Shown piece by piece: positions 25,307 through 33,260 of a stretch of 36,416 nucleotides of DNA; the first letter of the stretch is position 1, and each line of letters begins with the position of its first letter. The position numbers were made by a program, and so were the translations under genes. The notes under the pieces are model-generated. The model searched no databases and was not told the origin of the DNA. It was given only the letters and a program-made list of their open reading frames with translations. Origin of the DNA: Nocardia cyriacigeorgica (lineage in GTDB: Bacteria; Actinomycetota; Actinomycetes; Mycobacteriales; Mycobacteriaceae); assembly GCF_010858045.1 (NCBI RefSeq), contig NZ_JAAGVC010000049.1, forward strand, positions 1-36,416, written 5' to 3'.

Positions 25307-26143
25307 CTAGGCCAGCCTCGTCGGAAGGAACATCGACACCAGCTGAGTAATTATGAGGTTCGTGATGGCGATGGAAACTACGGAGAGAACTACAGCCGCG
25401 TTCACGCCATCCGCCACTCCGCGCGGACCGCCTTTTGCCTCGAGCCCCCGCTGGCACGCGATCACGACCACGATGAATCCGAACAGCACGGACTTGGCTA
25501 TCGAGACACCGATGTCCGCGACAACGGTGAAAGAGCCGAACGTTCCCCAGTAGCTGCCGGGGGTCACTCCCTGGGGGCCGATTGCGACCGCATATCCAGC
25601 TATCACGCCCGTGAAGATGATCAAGATATTGAGCATCGGCGCGACGAAAACCATCGCCACCATCCGAGGAATAACGAGTCGGTGCAAGGGGCTGATGCCC
25701 ATCGTTCGCATGGCATCGATTTCTTCGCGAATGTTACGTGCACCCAGATCCGCCGCGATTGCGGCCGCTCCGGCCGCACCCAGCAGCAGCCCTGTTGCCA
25801 TGGGGGCGCCCTGTTTGATCACACCCAATCCACCAGCGGCACCGAGCAGGGAGTCCGCCCCGATTTGATGAATCAAGTTTCCGACCTGGACGGAAACGAT
25901 GACACCGAAAGGCACGGCCATCAGGATGGCCGGAATCGCAGTAACGGTGATCAGATACCAAGCTTGATTCAGTGCCTCTCGCCACTGGAATCTCAAACGA
26001 ACGATATCGCTTACTGCTCCCGCAGCCGACTCAGAAGCCATCTGCGTCGACCGGCCAAAAGTTCTGAGCGCCGACACTACGGTTTCGGAAAAGTTTTCCC
26101 TGAGCAACCTCGTCGACGTCGATAGCGCGCTACGTTCAGGCAT
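25307..26143 (-). CDS. yrbEA: YrbE/MlaE-family permease, first subunit
   Basis: A 278-residue permease with the ATPase-contact loop REEIDAMRTMGISPLHRLVIPR and the FQWRE motif before the first helix. I chose the ATG at 26143 because the N-terminal length then fits known YrbEA proteins. An in-frame ATG at 26227 has GGAG upstream and would add 28 residues, so it remains possible. First structural gene of the mce operon, which runs through yrbEB, mceA-F and the Mce-associated gene and probably ends with the hydrolase at 16592. Confidence 0.92.
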   Translation of the reverse strand: MPERSALSTSTRLLRENFSETVVSALRTFGRSTQMASESAAGAVSDIVRLRFQWREALNQAWYLITVTAIPAILMAVPFGVIVSVQVGNLIHQIGADSLLGAAGGLGVIKQGAPMATGLLLGAAGAAAIAADLGARNIREEIDAMRTMGISPLHRLVIPRMVAMVFVAPMLNILIIFTGVIAGYAVAIGPQGVTPGSYWGTFGSFTVVADIGVSIAKSVLFGFIVVVIACQRGLEAKGGPRGVADGVNAAVVLSVVSIAITNLIITQLVSMFLPTRLA

Positions 26144-26160
26144 TACCACAGATTCCCGTC

Positions 26161-26307
26161 CTAACCAAGAGTATCGCTCCGCAACGCAACTGGCGCGCCC
26201 GCTAGGAAAGTGTCGACGATCCGGCATAGCTCGTTCTCCGAATGATCGGAATGGCTTCGCCGGTATGACGTACCTCGTCGGGTCATTATCGAGCGCACCC
26301 TGCTCAC
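26161..26307 (-). CDS. Possible leader peptide ORF upstream of yrbEA
   Basis: GTG at 26307 is preceded by a near-perfect ribosome site (AAGGAGG, four bases spacing) and opens a 48-residue frame, starting VSRVRSIMTRRGTS and ending TAG 17 bases before the yrbEA ATG. The site is better than that of yrbEA itself. The peptide is polar with no family match. It could be a leader that couples or attenuates mce translation, or an accident of sequence. Confidence 0.3.
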   Translation of the reverse strand: MSRVRSIMTRRGTSYRRSHSDHSENELCRIVDTFLAGAPVALRSDTLG

Positions 26308-26318
26308 GGCACCTCCTT

Positions 26319-26355
26319 GTGCACTACTGCAAGTACCAGATACTCAGGGTATGAG
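26319..26355 (-). promoter_or_regulatory. 37-nt promoter block shared with AurF-like gene (copy 2)
   Basis: Second copy of the block at 12633-12669, ungapped and about 29/37 identical, with GATACT-NN-GGGTATGAG at 26339-26355. Here the right part extends into a perfect palindrome ATACTCA-gggta-TGAGTAT (26340-26358). It lies 176 bases upstream of the preferred yrbEA start and just upstream of the ribosome site of the possible leader ORF. Position and symmetry suggest the operator or promoter of the mce operon. Confidence 0.6.
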
Positions 26356-26358
26356 TAT

Positions 26359-26690
26359 GTGGTGCTGCTCACGCAGTGTCAATAGAGGATTTCGATCGAT
26401 CCCGGGACGCGCGAGCGACCCTCTGGCAACCGAGCGATATCGCCCCGGCGAAAGTCGGCCGATAGCAACCGCGACGTGCGACGACACCATCCACATGAGC
26501 AGTCTCGCCCATCTACGGCCGAGGAAAGTGCGGTTGTGGTGCAGGGGCGGGTTGGCAGGCATCGGCCACCGAAGATACTCCCTCGGTCACTACTCCGGCT
26601 GCACTTTGCTCCGCTTCCGTCGCTGGGTGGCGCCGTTTCGCACTGCCTGCTTCGGCATTGCCAGTCCACCCATAAGCCCTGATCGACGGG
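26359..26690. other. Non-coding stretch between mce promoter and IS relic
   Basis: No gene or structured RNA recognised. Open frames on both strands here are Arg-rich or overlap each other, as is usual for GC-rich non-coding DNA. It may include the decayed left end of the second IS3 relic. Confidence 0.35.
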
Positions 26691-27590
26691 AATGATCGCG
26701 ACCAGGCAGCTCCGGCAGATGAACCGCCCGGGTGTGGTGCCCACGCATTTCGGCGGAATGAAAGCGGTCTCTGCGAGGCTCGGAGCGACCCGTAAGCCCT
26801 GCGCAATTGGGTGCGCCGCGCCGCGGTCGACACCGGCGGCGCCGAAGGCGTGTCGACGGAGGCAGCGAGGGAGATTTGCCAGCTGCACCGCACGAATAGG
26901 GAATCCGAGGAACGATCGGAATCCGCGAAGCGGCAACATCTTTCTTCGTGCGACTAGCGGCCGCGATAGCAGTGGCTGATCGTGCGCGGCAAGAAGGTCG
27001 GCATGACCAAACCGAACCAGGCCGCGTCGAGAGCGACCGACCTGGCGGACCGGCAGTTTCGGGTTCTGGCGCAGAACACGCGGCTCATGGCCGATTCACC
27101 TACATCCGCCTGATCACCGATGTTCGTCTACCGCGTTCGTCGTCGATGCCTACGCCAGCTGCGTCCTCGGCTCGGAATGCTCGACCAGCGAAGACGCCAC
27201 GTTTGCGGAGAAGGCGATCCGGCCCGCGGTCGCTCTGCGGGCTCGCGAAGGTCTTCCGGTCGGTGGAGCGATACATCATTCCGATGTGAGGTCTCGATAC
27301 ACCGCAGTGAAACTCGTGGAAGCACTGGCGGTCTCGGATCTCCGGCGGTCGGTCGGGTCGGTCGGTGACGCCTACGCCAACGCGTTGGCAGCAACCACGA
27401 TGCGGCTCCACACAACCGACGCGATCCCCAGCGATTCCTGTTTCGGCGCGATCCGCTGACCCGGCTCGACGACGTCGAGCTCCTCAGCGAGGACTGAGTC
27501 GGCTGGTTCAGTCCCGAATCGTGCACTGCTGGGGCTGCAACCATCGGCCGAACACGAGACGGGCTGCTATGCACTGAACGTCGCGCAATC
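26691..27590 (+). mobile_element. Heavily decayed IS3-family element (OrfA and OrfB relics)
   Basis: Fragments of an IS3 transposase pair in order on the plus strand, spread over frames. OrfA-like: KAVSARLGATR, LRNWVRRAAVDTGG, GVSTEAAREI (about 26760-26880). OrfB-like: VRGKKVGMTKPNQAASRATD (about 26980), FTYIRLITDV, FVVDAYASCVLG (near 27140), AIRPAVALRAREGLPVGGAI and HHSD (27210-27285, the second catalytic Asp region), YTAVKLVEALAVSDLRRSVG and GDAYANALA (27295-27390). Several frameshifts and stops make it dead. Ends and target repeats were not found. It belongs to a different IS3 group from the relic at 14933-16126. Confidence 0.65.
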
Positions 27591-27702
27591 GGCTGGGGGT
27601 TGGGTAAAACCGGTGCATCGAAGCGAGAGCGGGTCAGCCACCGCTGAGCTGGCCTACCGCCCCACGCACTGCCGCGTATCCATCACCCAACAGACCGTGG
27701 CC

Positions 27703-28905
27703 TCAGGCCGAGCCGGCGAGCAACAGTTCGTCCCGGTTGATGTGGAGTTGCTGCGTGATTGCCCGCTTACTGAATACGAAGTCGCGGGGGCGGTTGATAC
27801 AGTCGGCGGCAACGAGCTCGCCGGCGCGGAGGTAGAAGCAGGTGAAGTCGCGGTCCCCGGTTGGGTCCCCGCTGAGGACGACTTCGTCGTATCCGGTGTT
27901 GAGGCCGGCGATCTGGAGCTTGAGATCGTATTGATCCGACCAGAACCACGGAAGCGCCGCTATCTTCCTGGACTTCCCGTTGATGGTCGCGGCCGCGACC
28001 TTGGCCTGCTCGCTGGCGCTCGGCACCGACTCCAGGCGTATACGGCGGCCGTAACGGGCCATCCGGTGACTGGCGCAGTCCCCAGCCGCGACGATATCGG
28101 GGTCACTGGTCTGAGCCTGGTCGTCGATTACGACTCCGTTGTCGACGACCAGATCTGCGGCGGCCGCGAGCTCGGTGTTCGGCTCCACGCCGATGCCGAC
28201 GATGACGAGGTCGGCGGGAATCGCTTCACCACAAGACAGGACTACCTCTCGGACCCGGCTGTCGCCAGACACAGCCTCGACCAGCGCGTGCGTGCGGATG
28301 TTCACGCCCTCGTTCCGATGGATTCGGTCGAAGAACGCCGAGACCTGCGGGGCAGTGACCCGTTCGAGGACGCGCTCGGTCGCCTCGAGCACGGTGACTT
28401 CAAGACCCAAAGCTCGCAGGGAGGCGGCCGTCTCCAGTCCGATGTAGCCGCCGCCGACGATCACGGCCCGCCGCCCGGGGCGGGCAGCGGCTCGGATCAT
28501 CTCGACATCGGCGGCGGTGCGTAGGTAGTAGACCCCTGCCAGATCGGCGCCCGAGGTGGCGAGCCGACGAGGGCGGGCACCAGTGCACAGCGCGAGCTTG
28601 TCATAGGGCAATGCGTCGCCAGTGCTCAGTGCGAGGCGACCAGCCGATCGATCGATCGCCTCTACTGTCGCATCCACGAGTTTGATTCCCTGCTTGCGAT
28701 AGAATTCCGCGCTGCGGATCGCGAGCTCGTCAATTGTGCTCTTCCCGGCCAGATAGGCTTTCGACAGCGGAGGGCGTTGATAGGGTAGAGTCGGCTCCTC
28801 GCCGATGAGGACGACCTCGCCCGTCCACCCATCCTGGCGCAGACTGGCCGCGAGTTGGACTCCACCATGGCCGGCCCCGACGATGAGAGCTCGCTGTAGA
28901 CTCAT
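27703..28905 (-). CDS. Ferredoxin reductase (FAD, NADH) of the CYP153 system
   Basis: A 400-residue putidaredoxin-reductase-type flavoprotein. FAD motif GAGHGG (10-15), NAD motif GGGYIG (151-156) and the FAD-contact AAGDCASH near residue 275 are present; the C-terminal third is the usual reductase dimerisation domain. The ATG at 28905 overlaps the P450 stop as ATGA. The open frame extends upstream to 29274 but that part is inside the P450 gene in another frame and is not coding. It transfers electrons from NADH to the ferredoxin encoded at 30314-30634. Confidence 0.92.
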   Translation of the reverse strand: MSLQRALIVGAGHGGVQLAASLRQDGWTGEVVLIGEEPTLPYQRPPLSKAYLAGKSTIDELAIRSAEFYRKQGIKLVDATVEAIDRSAGRLALSTGDALPYDKLALCTGARPRRLATSGADLAGVYYLRTAADVEMIRAAARPGRRAVIVGGGYIGLETAASLRALGLEVTVLEATERVLERVTAPQVSAFFDRIHRNEGVNIRTHALVEAVSGDSRVREVVLSCGEAIPADLVIVGIGVEPNTELAAAADLVVDNGVVIDDQAQTSDPDIVAAGDCASHRMARYGRRIRLESVPSASEQAKVAAATINGKSRKIAALPWFWSDQYDLKLQIAGLNTGYDEVVLSGDPTGDRDFTCFYLRAGELVAADCINRPRDFVFSKRAITQQLHINRDELLLAGSA

Positions 28906-30290
28906 ACGTCTGCCTTCGGAGTGAGGCGGACCATCATCTTGCTGATGCCCCGCACGAAGTTGGACTGCACGTACTCGGGCTCCCCCACGACCTCGATATT
29001 CTCGAAGCGAGGAAGCAGCTCCTCCCAGAGGATCCGAAGCTGCAGCTCGGCCAGCCGGTTGCCCATGCAGCGGTGGACGCCGAAGCCGAAAGCGATATGG
29101 TTGCGGGCGTTGGACCGGTCGATTATGAACTCGTCCGGTCGTTCGAACACGCGCTCGTCGCGATTGCCCGAGGCATACCACATCACCACTTTGTCGCCCT
29201 TGCGGATGTACTGGCCGTTCAGAATTGTGTCTGCCTTGGCGATCCGGCGCATGTAGGCCAGCGGAGTTTGCCACCGGATGATCTCCGAGACCATATTGGG
29301 GATCAAGCCCGGGTTCGCCTTCAGCTTATCGAACTGGTCAGGGAAGCGGTTGAGTGCAAGCACACCGCCGCTCATCGAGTTCCGGGTCGTGTCGTTGCCA
29401 CCGACGATCAGCAACAAGAGGTTGCCCAAGAACTCCATCGGGCGGTCGATCAGATTTTTGGTGTTCTCGTTACCCTGCAACATGGTGATCAGATCGAAGC
29501 CGGGTTCCTCCCCGCCGGCTGTCCGGGCCGCCTTGTCGTGCCAGAGAGCGCTGAGACCGCGCGCCATATCGCGCATGCCGGGGAATATCTTGTCAAGGTC
29601 CGAGGGACCGCCATTGGCTTGCTCCATCGAGGTCGCGAGATCTGACCAGTAGACGAGCTTGCGACGCTGCTCGTACGGGAAGTCCAGCAGGGTCGCGAGC
29701 ATTCGAGCGGTCAACTCGATCGAGACGTTCTGTACCCAGTCGAACGGCTGATTCACGGGCAGGTCGTCCAGCACTTCCTGGACACGCGATCGAATCAGAC
29801 CCTCCATCTCACGCAAGTTCTTCGGTGCGACAACACCCTGGACCGCGGCCCGCTGCGTGTCATGGCGTGGTGGGTCCATCGCGATGAACATCTCGACATC
29901 CAGGAAGCGCGGCGGCGCCCCGATGATAATGAACGGCTCGGCGGAGAAGACCTCATGGTTCTTGTCGACGGCCACTATGTCGGCGTGACGCGTGACGGAC
30001 CAGAATGGACCGAACGGACTGTTGGGCTGATAGTGGACCGGAGCCTCGTTGCGCAACCGCTCGAAGTAGTCCTGCCAGCGCCCCTGACGATAGAGGAAGG
30101 GGTTGCTGAGATCGATGTCGGCGAGCTCGACCTCATCGACAGGCGGGATGGGCTTCTCGACGAAGAGCTTCTCCCCATTCGTCCCGGTAACCCAGCGACG
30201 CGTCTTGTCGTACAGATGTGCGCCTTGGATCTGCAGATCCATCGGGATGGTCGACTGCACCTTGGCGGTGATTGCTGAAGGAATATTCAT
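28902..30290 (-). CDS. CYP153-family alkane hydroxylase (cytochrome P450)
   Basis: About 462 residues with features of CYP153 terminal alkane hydroxylases: long N-terminus, AMDPPRHDTQRAAVQGVVAP (about 138-157), I-helix GGNDTT (298-303), ExxR at Glu337-Arg340 and haem loop FGFGVHRCMG with Cys409. The family oxidises medium-chain alkanes, cyclic alkanes and terpenes such as limonene at the terminal carbon. The ATG at 30290 or the GTG just before it starts the gene, about 20 bases after the ferredoxin stop. The order ferredoxin-CYP153-reductase with a divergent AraC regulator is like known actinobacterial alkane operons. Confidence 0.92.
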   Translation of the reverse strand: MNIPSAITAKVQSTIPMDLQIQGAHLYDKTRRWVTGTNGEKLFVEKPIPPVDEVELADIDLSNPFLYRQGRWQDYFERLRNEAPVHYQPNSPFGPFWSVTRHADIVAVDKNHEVFSAEPFIIIGAPPRFLDVEMFIAMDPPRHDTQRAAVQGVVAPKNLREMEGLIRSRVQEVLDDLPVNQPFDWVQNVSIELTARMLATLLDFPYEQRRKLVYWSDLATSMEQANGGPSDLDKIFPGMRDMARGLSALWHDKAARTAGGEEPGFDLITMLQGNENTKNLIDRPMEFLGNLLLLIVGGNDTTRNSMSGGVLALNRFPDQFDKLKANPGLIPNMVSEIIRWQTPLAYMRRIAKADTILNGQYIRKGDKVVMWYASGNRDERVFERPDEFIIDRSNARNHIAFGFGVHRCMGNRLAELQLRILWEELLPRFENIEVVGEPEYVQSNFVRGISKMMVRLTPKADV

Positions 30291-30313
30291 CACGATTCAA
30301 CCGTCTCTCGTTG

Positions 30314-30634
30314 TCACATCTGGAACTCAGGCAATTGGACGGTCAAACCGTCCCAGTCCGCGGAGGCAATCATCTGGCAGGACAGCCGAGAGGTCTGCTG
30401 GCGCTCAGGGTTCATCGCAAGCATCTCCTCCTCTTCAGGGCCGGAGAAGCCGACCCGCTCGATCCAGTGCGGATCGACGATCACATGGCAGGTACCGCAC
30501 GCGGCTTCGCCTCCGCAGTCACCGTCGATGCCGGGAACCGCATTGTTTGTCGCGACTTGCATCAGTGAGCGCCCCTCTTCGAGAGGCACCTCATGCTTCT
30601 CTCCGTCGTGGGAGACAAAGGTGACAACTGCCAT
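30314..30634 (-). CDS. 2Fe-2S ferredoxin (putidaredoxin type)
   Basis: A 106-residue electron carrier with cluster ligands Cys40, Cys46, Cys49 (CGGEAACGTC) and Cys86 (RLSCQM), the spacing of putidaredoxin/adrenodoxin-type ferredoxins that serve class I P450s. The ATG at 30634 follows CAGGAG; the longer frame is upstream noise. First gene of the CYP153 operon. Confidence 0.93.
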   Translation of the reverse strand: MAVVTFVSHDGEKHEVPLEEGRSLMQVATNNAVPGIDGDCGGEAACGTCHVIVDPHWIERVGFSGPEEEEMLAMNPERQQTSRLSCQMIASADWDGLTVQLPEFQM

Positions 30635-30762
30635 GGCAACTCCTGATACGTAGCCTCGATGTGAATACCTGGTAAAAGTCTTGCCGAAGAGGTGATCGAC
30701 GGCTATGTTCGACAGGGGCAGAAACTTGTGAATTCGGCTCAGCGAGATGACGGTGACATCAA
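30635..30762. promoter_or_regulatory. Divergent promoter region of CYP153 operon and AraC gene
   Basis: A 128-base space. It contains a direct repeat TCGAC-N8-TCGAC (30696-30713) and an inverted pair GCCG/CGGC around 30683-30702, either of which could be an AraC half-site pair. No certain -10/-35 was picked. Control by the adjacent AraC protein is inferred from position. Confidence 0.3.
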
Positions 30763-31773
30763 ATGATGGGGGCATACCGTGGCGACGCCGGTGTCCCCCC
30801 GCTCGTGTTCGTTCAGCTGCTCGAGAGCCAAGCGCTTGACCCAGATACCGTCGCACAACTTCGCAACATCATGGTTCGCGAAGGAATCGACGAGCCGGCC
30901 CTGATCAAGAATGACGTCCAGATCCCGCTGCGCTGGTTTCGGGAGGTCTACCCCGAGCTCGATGCCGACCAGGCAACCCTGCTCGGCTTCGCGTTCGCCG
31001 AACAGGCCCAGCTGACATCCTTCGGCCCGCTGAGTTTCCCGCTGGTGAGCGCCGGGTCGGTGGCCGAGATCGTAGAGCTGCTCACATACCTGCCGTTGAT
31101 TTCGACAGCGGTCAGCCCACAGTTCCATCCAAGTGAGCACGGCCTCACTGTCGGGCTTACCGGACACACACGTGATCCGGCTCTGGACTGCCTGGTCGTC
31201 ACCTACAGTGGGTCGGCGCTAGTGCGGCTGCTCGACATGCTCGCCGACGAAGTACGGACCATATCACTCCATCTGAGCTGGTCGGCGCCAGCCTTCCCGA
31301 CCGGTCACGAAAATATGCTAGCCGGGCGCGTGTTCTTCGACGCTCCGACATCGTTCCTCCATATCCCTGCCGCCACGCTCAACGAGGTCTGCCGGTTCTC
31401 CGATCCCGTAGCGTATCGACTCGCCATCGTCGATCTGCAACGAACTCTCGACCAGCGCAGCGGAGCCATACCGTTGTCGGAGAAGGTACGACGGCTGTTG
31501 GAGAAAGACCCGGGACGAAGAAGTAGCCAGTCGGTCGCCCACGAGCTGTCGATGTCCACCAGCACGCTCAAGCGTCGCCTCGCCGAGGAGGGGACCACCT
31601 TTCGCGCGTTGTGCCAGTCAGTCCTGCGCGAACGTGCGATGCTGCGGCTACTCGACCGATCCATGTCGGTGAGTGAGATCGCCACGGATCTCGGATACAG
31701 CGACCTCGCCAACTTCTCACACGCCTTCAAGCGATGGACCGGCCGCTCTCCCAACGAGTTCCGGCGTACATGA
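30763..31773 (+). CDS. AraC-family regulator, probable activator of the CYP153 operon
   Basis: A 336-residue protein: N-terminal ligand-binding domain of the arabinose-binding-like type (about 20-200) and C-terminal double helix-turn-helix (about 240-335) with SSQSVAHELSMSTSTLKRRL and the signature SVSEIATDLGYSDLANFSHA followed by FKRWTGRSPNEFR. The start could be the first or second ATG at 30763 or 30766. AraC regulators of this kind sit next to CYP153 and other alkane genes and respond to the alkane or its alcohol. The ligand is inferred. Confidence 0.88.
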   Translation: MMGAYRGDAGVPPLVFVQLLESQALDPDTVAQLRNIMVREGIDEPALIKNDVQIPLRWFREVYPELDADQATLLGFAFAEQAQLTSFGPLSFPLVSAGSVAEIVELLTYLPLISTAVSPQFHPSEHGLTVGLTGHTRDPALDCLVVTYSGSALVRLLDMLADEVRTISLHLSWSAPAFPTGHENMLAGRVFFDAPTSFLHIPAATLNEVCRFSDPVAYRLAIVDLQRTLDQRSGAIPLSEKVRRLLEKDPGRRSSQSVAHELSMSTSTLKRRLAEEGTTFRALCQSVLRERAMLRLLDRSMSVSEIATDLGYSDLANFSHAFKRWTGRSPNEFRRT

Positions 31774-32425
31774 CACGCGAGTTGTCCGAGCAGTTCGGAG
31801 GATTCGCCTGCGGCTACGTGCGGGCGAGGCCTACTGTTCGGCGGATGTCCGCTGCTGGTAGGGCGAGAGCTTATTCTTCGTTCCGAGTGTCGACATCTCA
31901 CCAAATAGGCCCGATGACTCTCACCCCTGTGTCGTCGATCGGGCGCGAACCGTTCAGGGTCGAAGACCTCGGAATCGGTCTTGTGTTGGGGCGCGTGGTG
32001 ATTGACTGCGGGAGCACCGTGAGCAGCGATTCAGAGGGAAACAATGTCCGAGCAGGTCGGAATCCGCGTCTTGTTGCGCTGACCAGAGGTACCGGGGCAG
32101 CACGAGGGGCTCCTTGATCATCAGGGCGTGGGAGTTGGGTTTACCGAGGCCGTTGATGACGTTGACACCGTGCCGAGCACTACCGAGTCCGCCCTCGCGG
32201 GCTCCTGCCATTCCGGGTGCTTGACAGGGAAGTACGCGGCGGCCGTCGTAGTGCTGGTCGCAGTATCATGAGCAGACGTATCCCGGAGACGCAGTCGGCG
32301 CTACGGTCGGCGCGGCCGGGCCAGCGGAACGATGGCGTCCCTCAGGCCAGGGTGGCGTAATCTCTGAATCTCAGGTTTCATGGAGTCGGGAGAATTGGCA
32401 GACACAGGATTGAACAGAGCGTCCT
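31774..32425. other. Long stretch without a confident gene
   Basis: About 650 bases between the AraC gene and the AbrB-like gene. A minus-strand frame at 31954-32211 contains a protein-like piece (VNVINGLGKPNSHAL, EPLVLPRYLWSAQQDADS) but has no family I can name and ends in Arg-rich sequence. It may be a relic of a mobile gene, in keeping with the broken integrases that follow. No tRNA or terminator recognised. Confidence 0.3.
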
Positions 32426-32872
32426 ATGCTGATTCGACACGATCAATTCACTGCCGTTCTTGGCTCCACGCCGTCTGGGCTGCCCCTCCCGCAACGGGCC
32501 TACGCGACAGCCCCACGAACCGCTTCGTCGAGCTTCTCCTTCTTCTCATCGGTTGTAAGTGACCGAGCGCGAGTGTCGGGCCGCTCCGCATTCAATGCGA
32601 TGGGCTGGGGGACTGGTCATGCCATCACATACGCCGTTAGCCGAGGTGTGATTCTCATTCGGAGTACCGACCGGTCCGACCACCGCTTCACAGTGGGGCC
32701 GTTCGGGCAGATTCACCTGCCCGTCGCCATTCACCGCGCCCTCGGTATCCTCCCGGGAGATTGCGTCCTACTCATCCCATTGCCGGAGTGCGCTACTGTC
32801 GCGGTCATCCCACCCGGAGTTGTCGAGGACACGCTCTCCGATGGTCTTGGCGATCGGTCGGCAGCGCCATGA
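32426..32872 (+). CDS. AbrB/MazE-like DNA-binding domain protein
   Basis: 148 residues if begun at the ATG at 32426; an in-frame GTG at 32573 or ATG at 32600 would give about 99 or 90 residues. The C-terminal part shows a swapped-hairpin AbrB domain: GVILIRSTDRSDHRFTVGPF then QIHLPVAIHRALGILPGDCV and a hydrophobic strand VAVIPPGVVE. Proteins with this DRSDHRFTVGP-type motif often precede a tyrosine recombinase gene in actinobacteria, and here the stop overlaps the recombinase start as ATGA. It may regulate the integrase. Since the partner is broken, the gene may be a leftover. Confidence 0.7.
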   Translation: MLIRHDQFTAVLGSTPSGLPLPQRAYATAPRTASSSFSFFSSVVSDRARVSGRSAFNAMGWGTGHAITYAVSRGVILIRSTDRSDHRFTVGPFGQIHLPVAIHRALGILPGDCVLLIPLPECATVAVIPPGVVEDTLSDGLGDRSAAP

Positions 32873-33180
32873 CCACCAATGATCTAGAGGTCGCACGGGC
32901 ACTTCTCGCTCGCCTCGGTGTCCAGCCCGAAGCACTGCTGCGAACGCCACACGAGAATGGTCGAACTCCAACCTTTGCCGAGTACACACAGCGGGTCGAG
33001 GCAGCGGTGTCGGAAGGCGCGGCGGACCTACCTCCGCTACTGGCGAAAGCTTGCGCAGCGGAGGCCGCACCGCGGCATAGACGAACCAACCTCTCTCGAG
33101 CTTCAGGCACTTGTCGAAGAAGCCCGCCAGAACGCAATCGTTCGACGGAACAGCCGTGGCGGACGCTCCGCCGCTGAGCG
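32869..33180 (+). pseudogene. Tyrosine recombinase, N-terminal fragment only
   Basis: Begins MTTNDLEVARALLARLGVQP (start overlapping the AbrB-like stop) and continues FAEYTQRVEAAVSEGA. A frameshift near 33018-33024 then moves the homology to another frame (RRTYLRYWRKLAQR, LELQALVEEARQNAIVRRNS, RGGRSAAE). This is the core-binding region of an actinobacterial integrase. Similarity stops at about 33178 where unrelated sequence begins, so the whole catalytic domain is missing. Confidence 0.7.
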
Positions 33181-33183
33181 TCC
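33161..33183. repeat. Perfect inverted repeat at integrase/cassette junction
   Basis: GGACGCT-N9-AGCGTCC, seven-base perfect arms, lying exactly where integrase homology ends. Could form a hairpin and could mark the recombination breakpoint, or be a chance palindrome in GC-rich DNA. Confidence 0.35.
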
Positions 33184-33260
33184 ATGGCTGCCAGCCAGTC
33201 GCGAAAGGCTGGATCCTGCTGGGCATACTCGAACCCAGCATCCTGGTCATCGTTGCTCAT
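33180..33260 (-). pseudogene. 5' fragment of a small unidentified gene
   Basis: ATG at 33260 overlaps the end of the DUF6968-like gene by 14 bases and opens a frame with natural-looking sequence (DDQDAGFEYAQQDPAFRDWL, AAMDAQRRS) up to the junction at about 33178. Beyond that point the frame runs Arg-rich through the antisense of the integrase fragment. Most likely the start of a gene whose remainder was lost at the junction. Confidence 0.35.

Noticed and set aside
24587..26125. 512-codon plus-strand open frame across the yrbE genes
   Set aside because: It is antisense to two clear MlaE-family permeases, is extremely rich in Arg, His, Asp and Gln, and has no family pattern. It is a GC-driven shadow.
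27613..28524. 303-codon plus-strand frame over the ferredoxin reductase
   Set aside because: Antisense to a reductase with both nucleotide-binding motifs; composition typical of a shadow frame.
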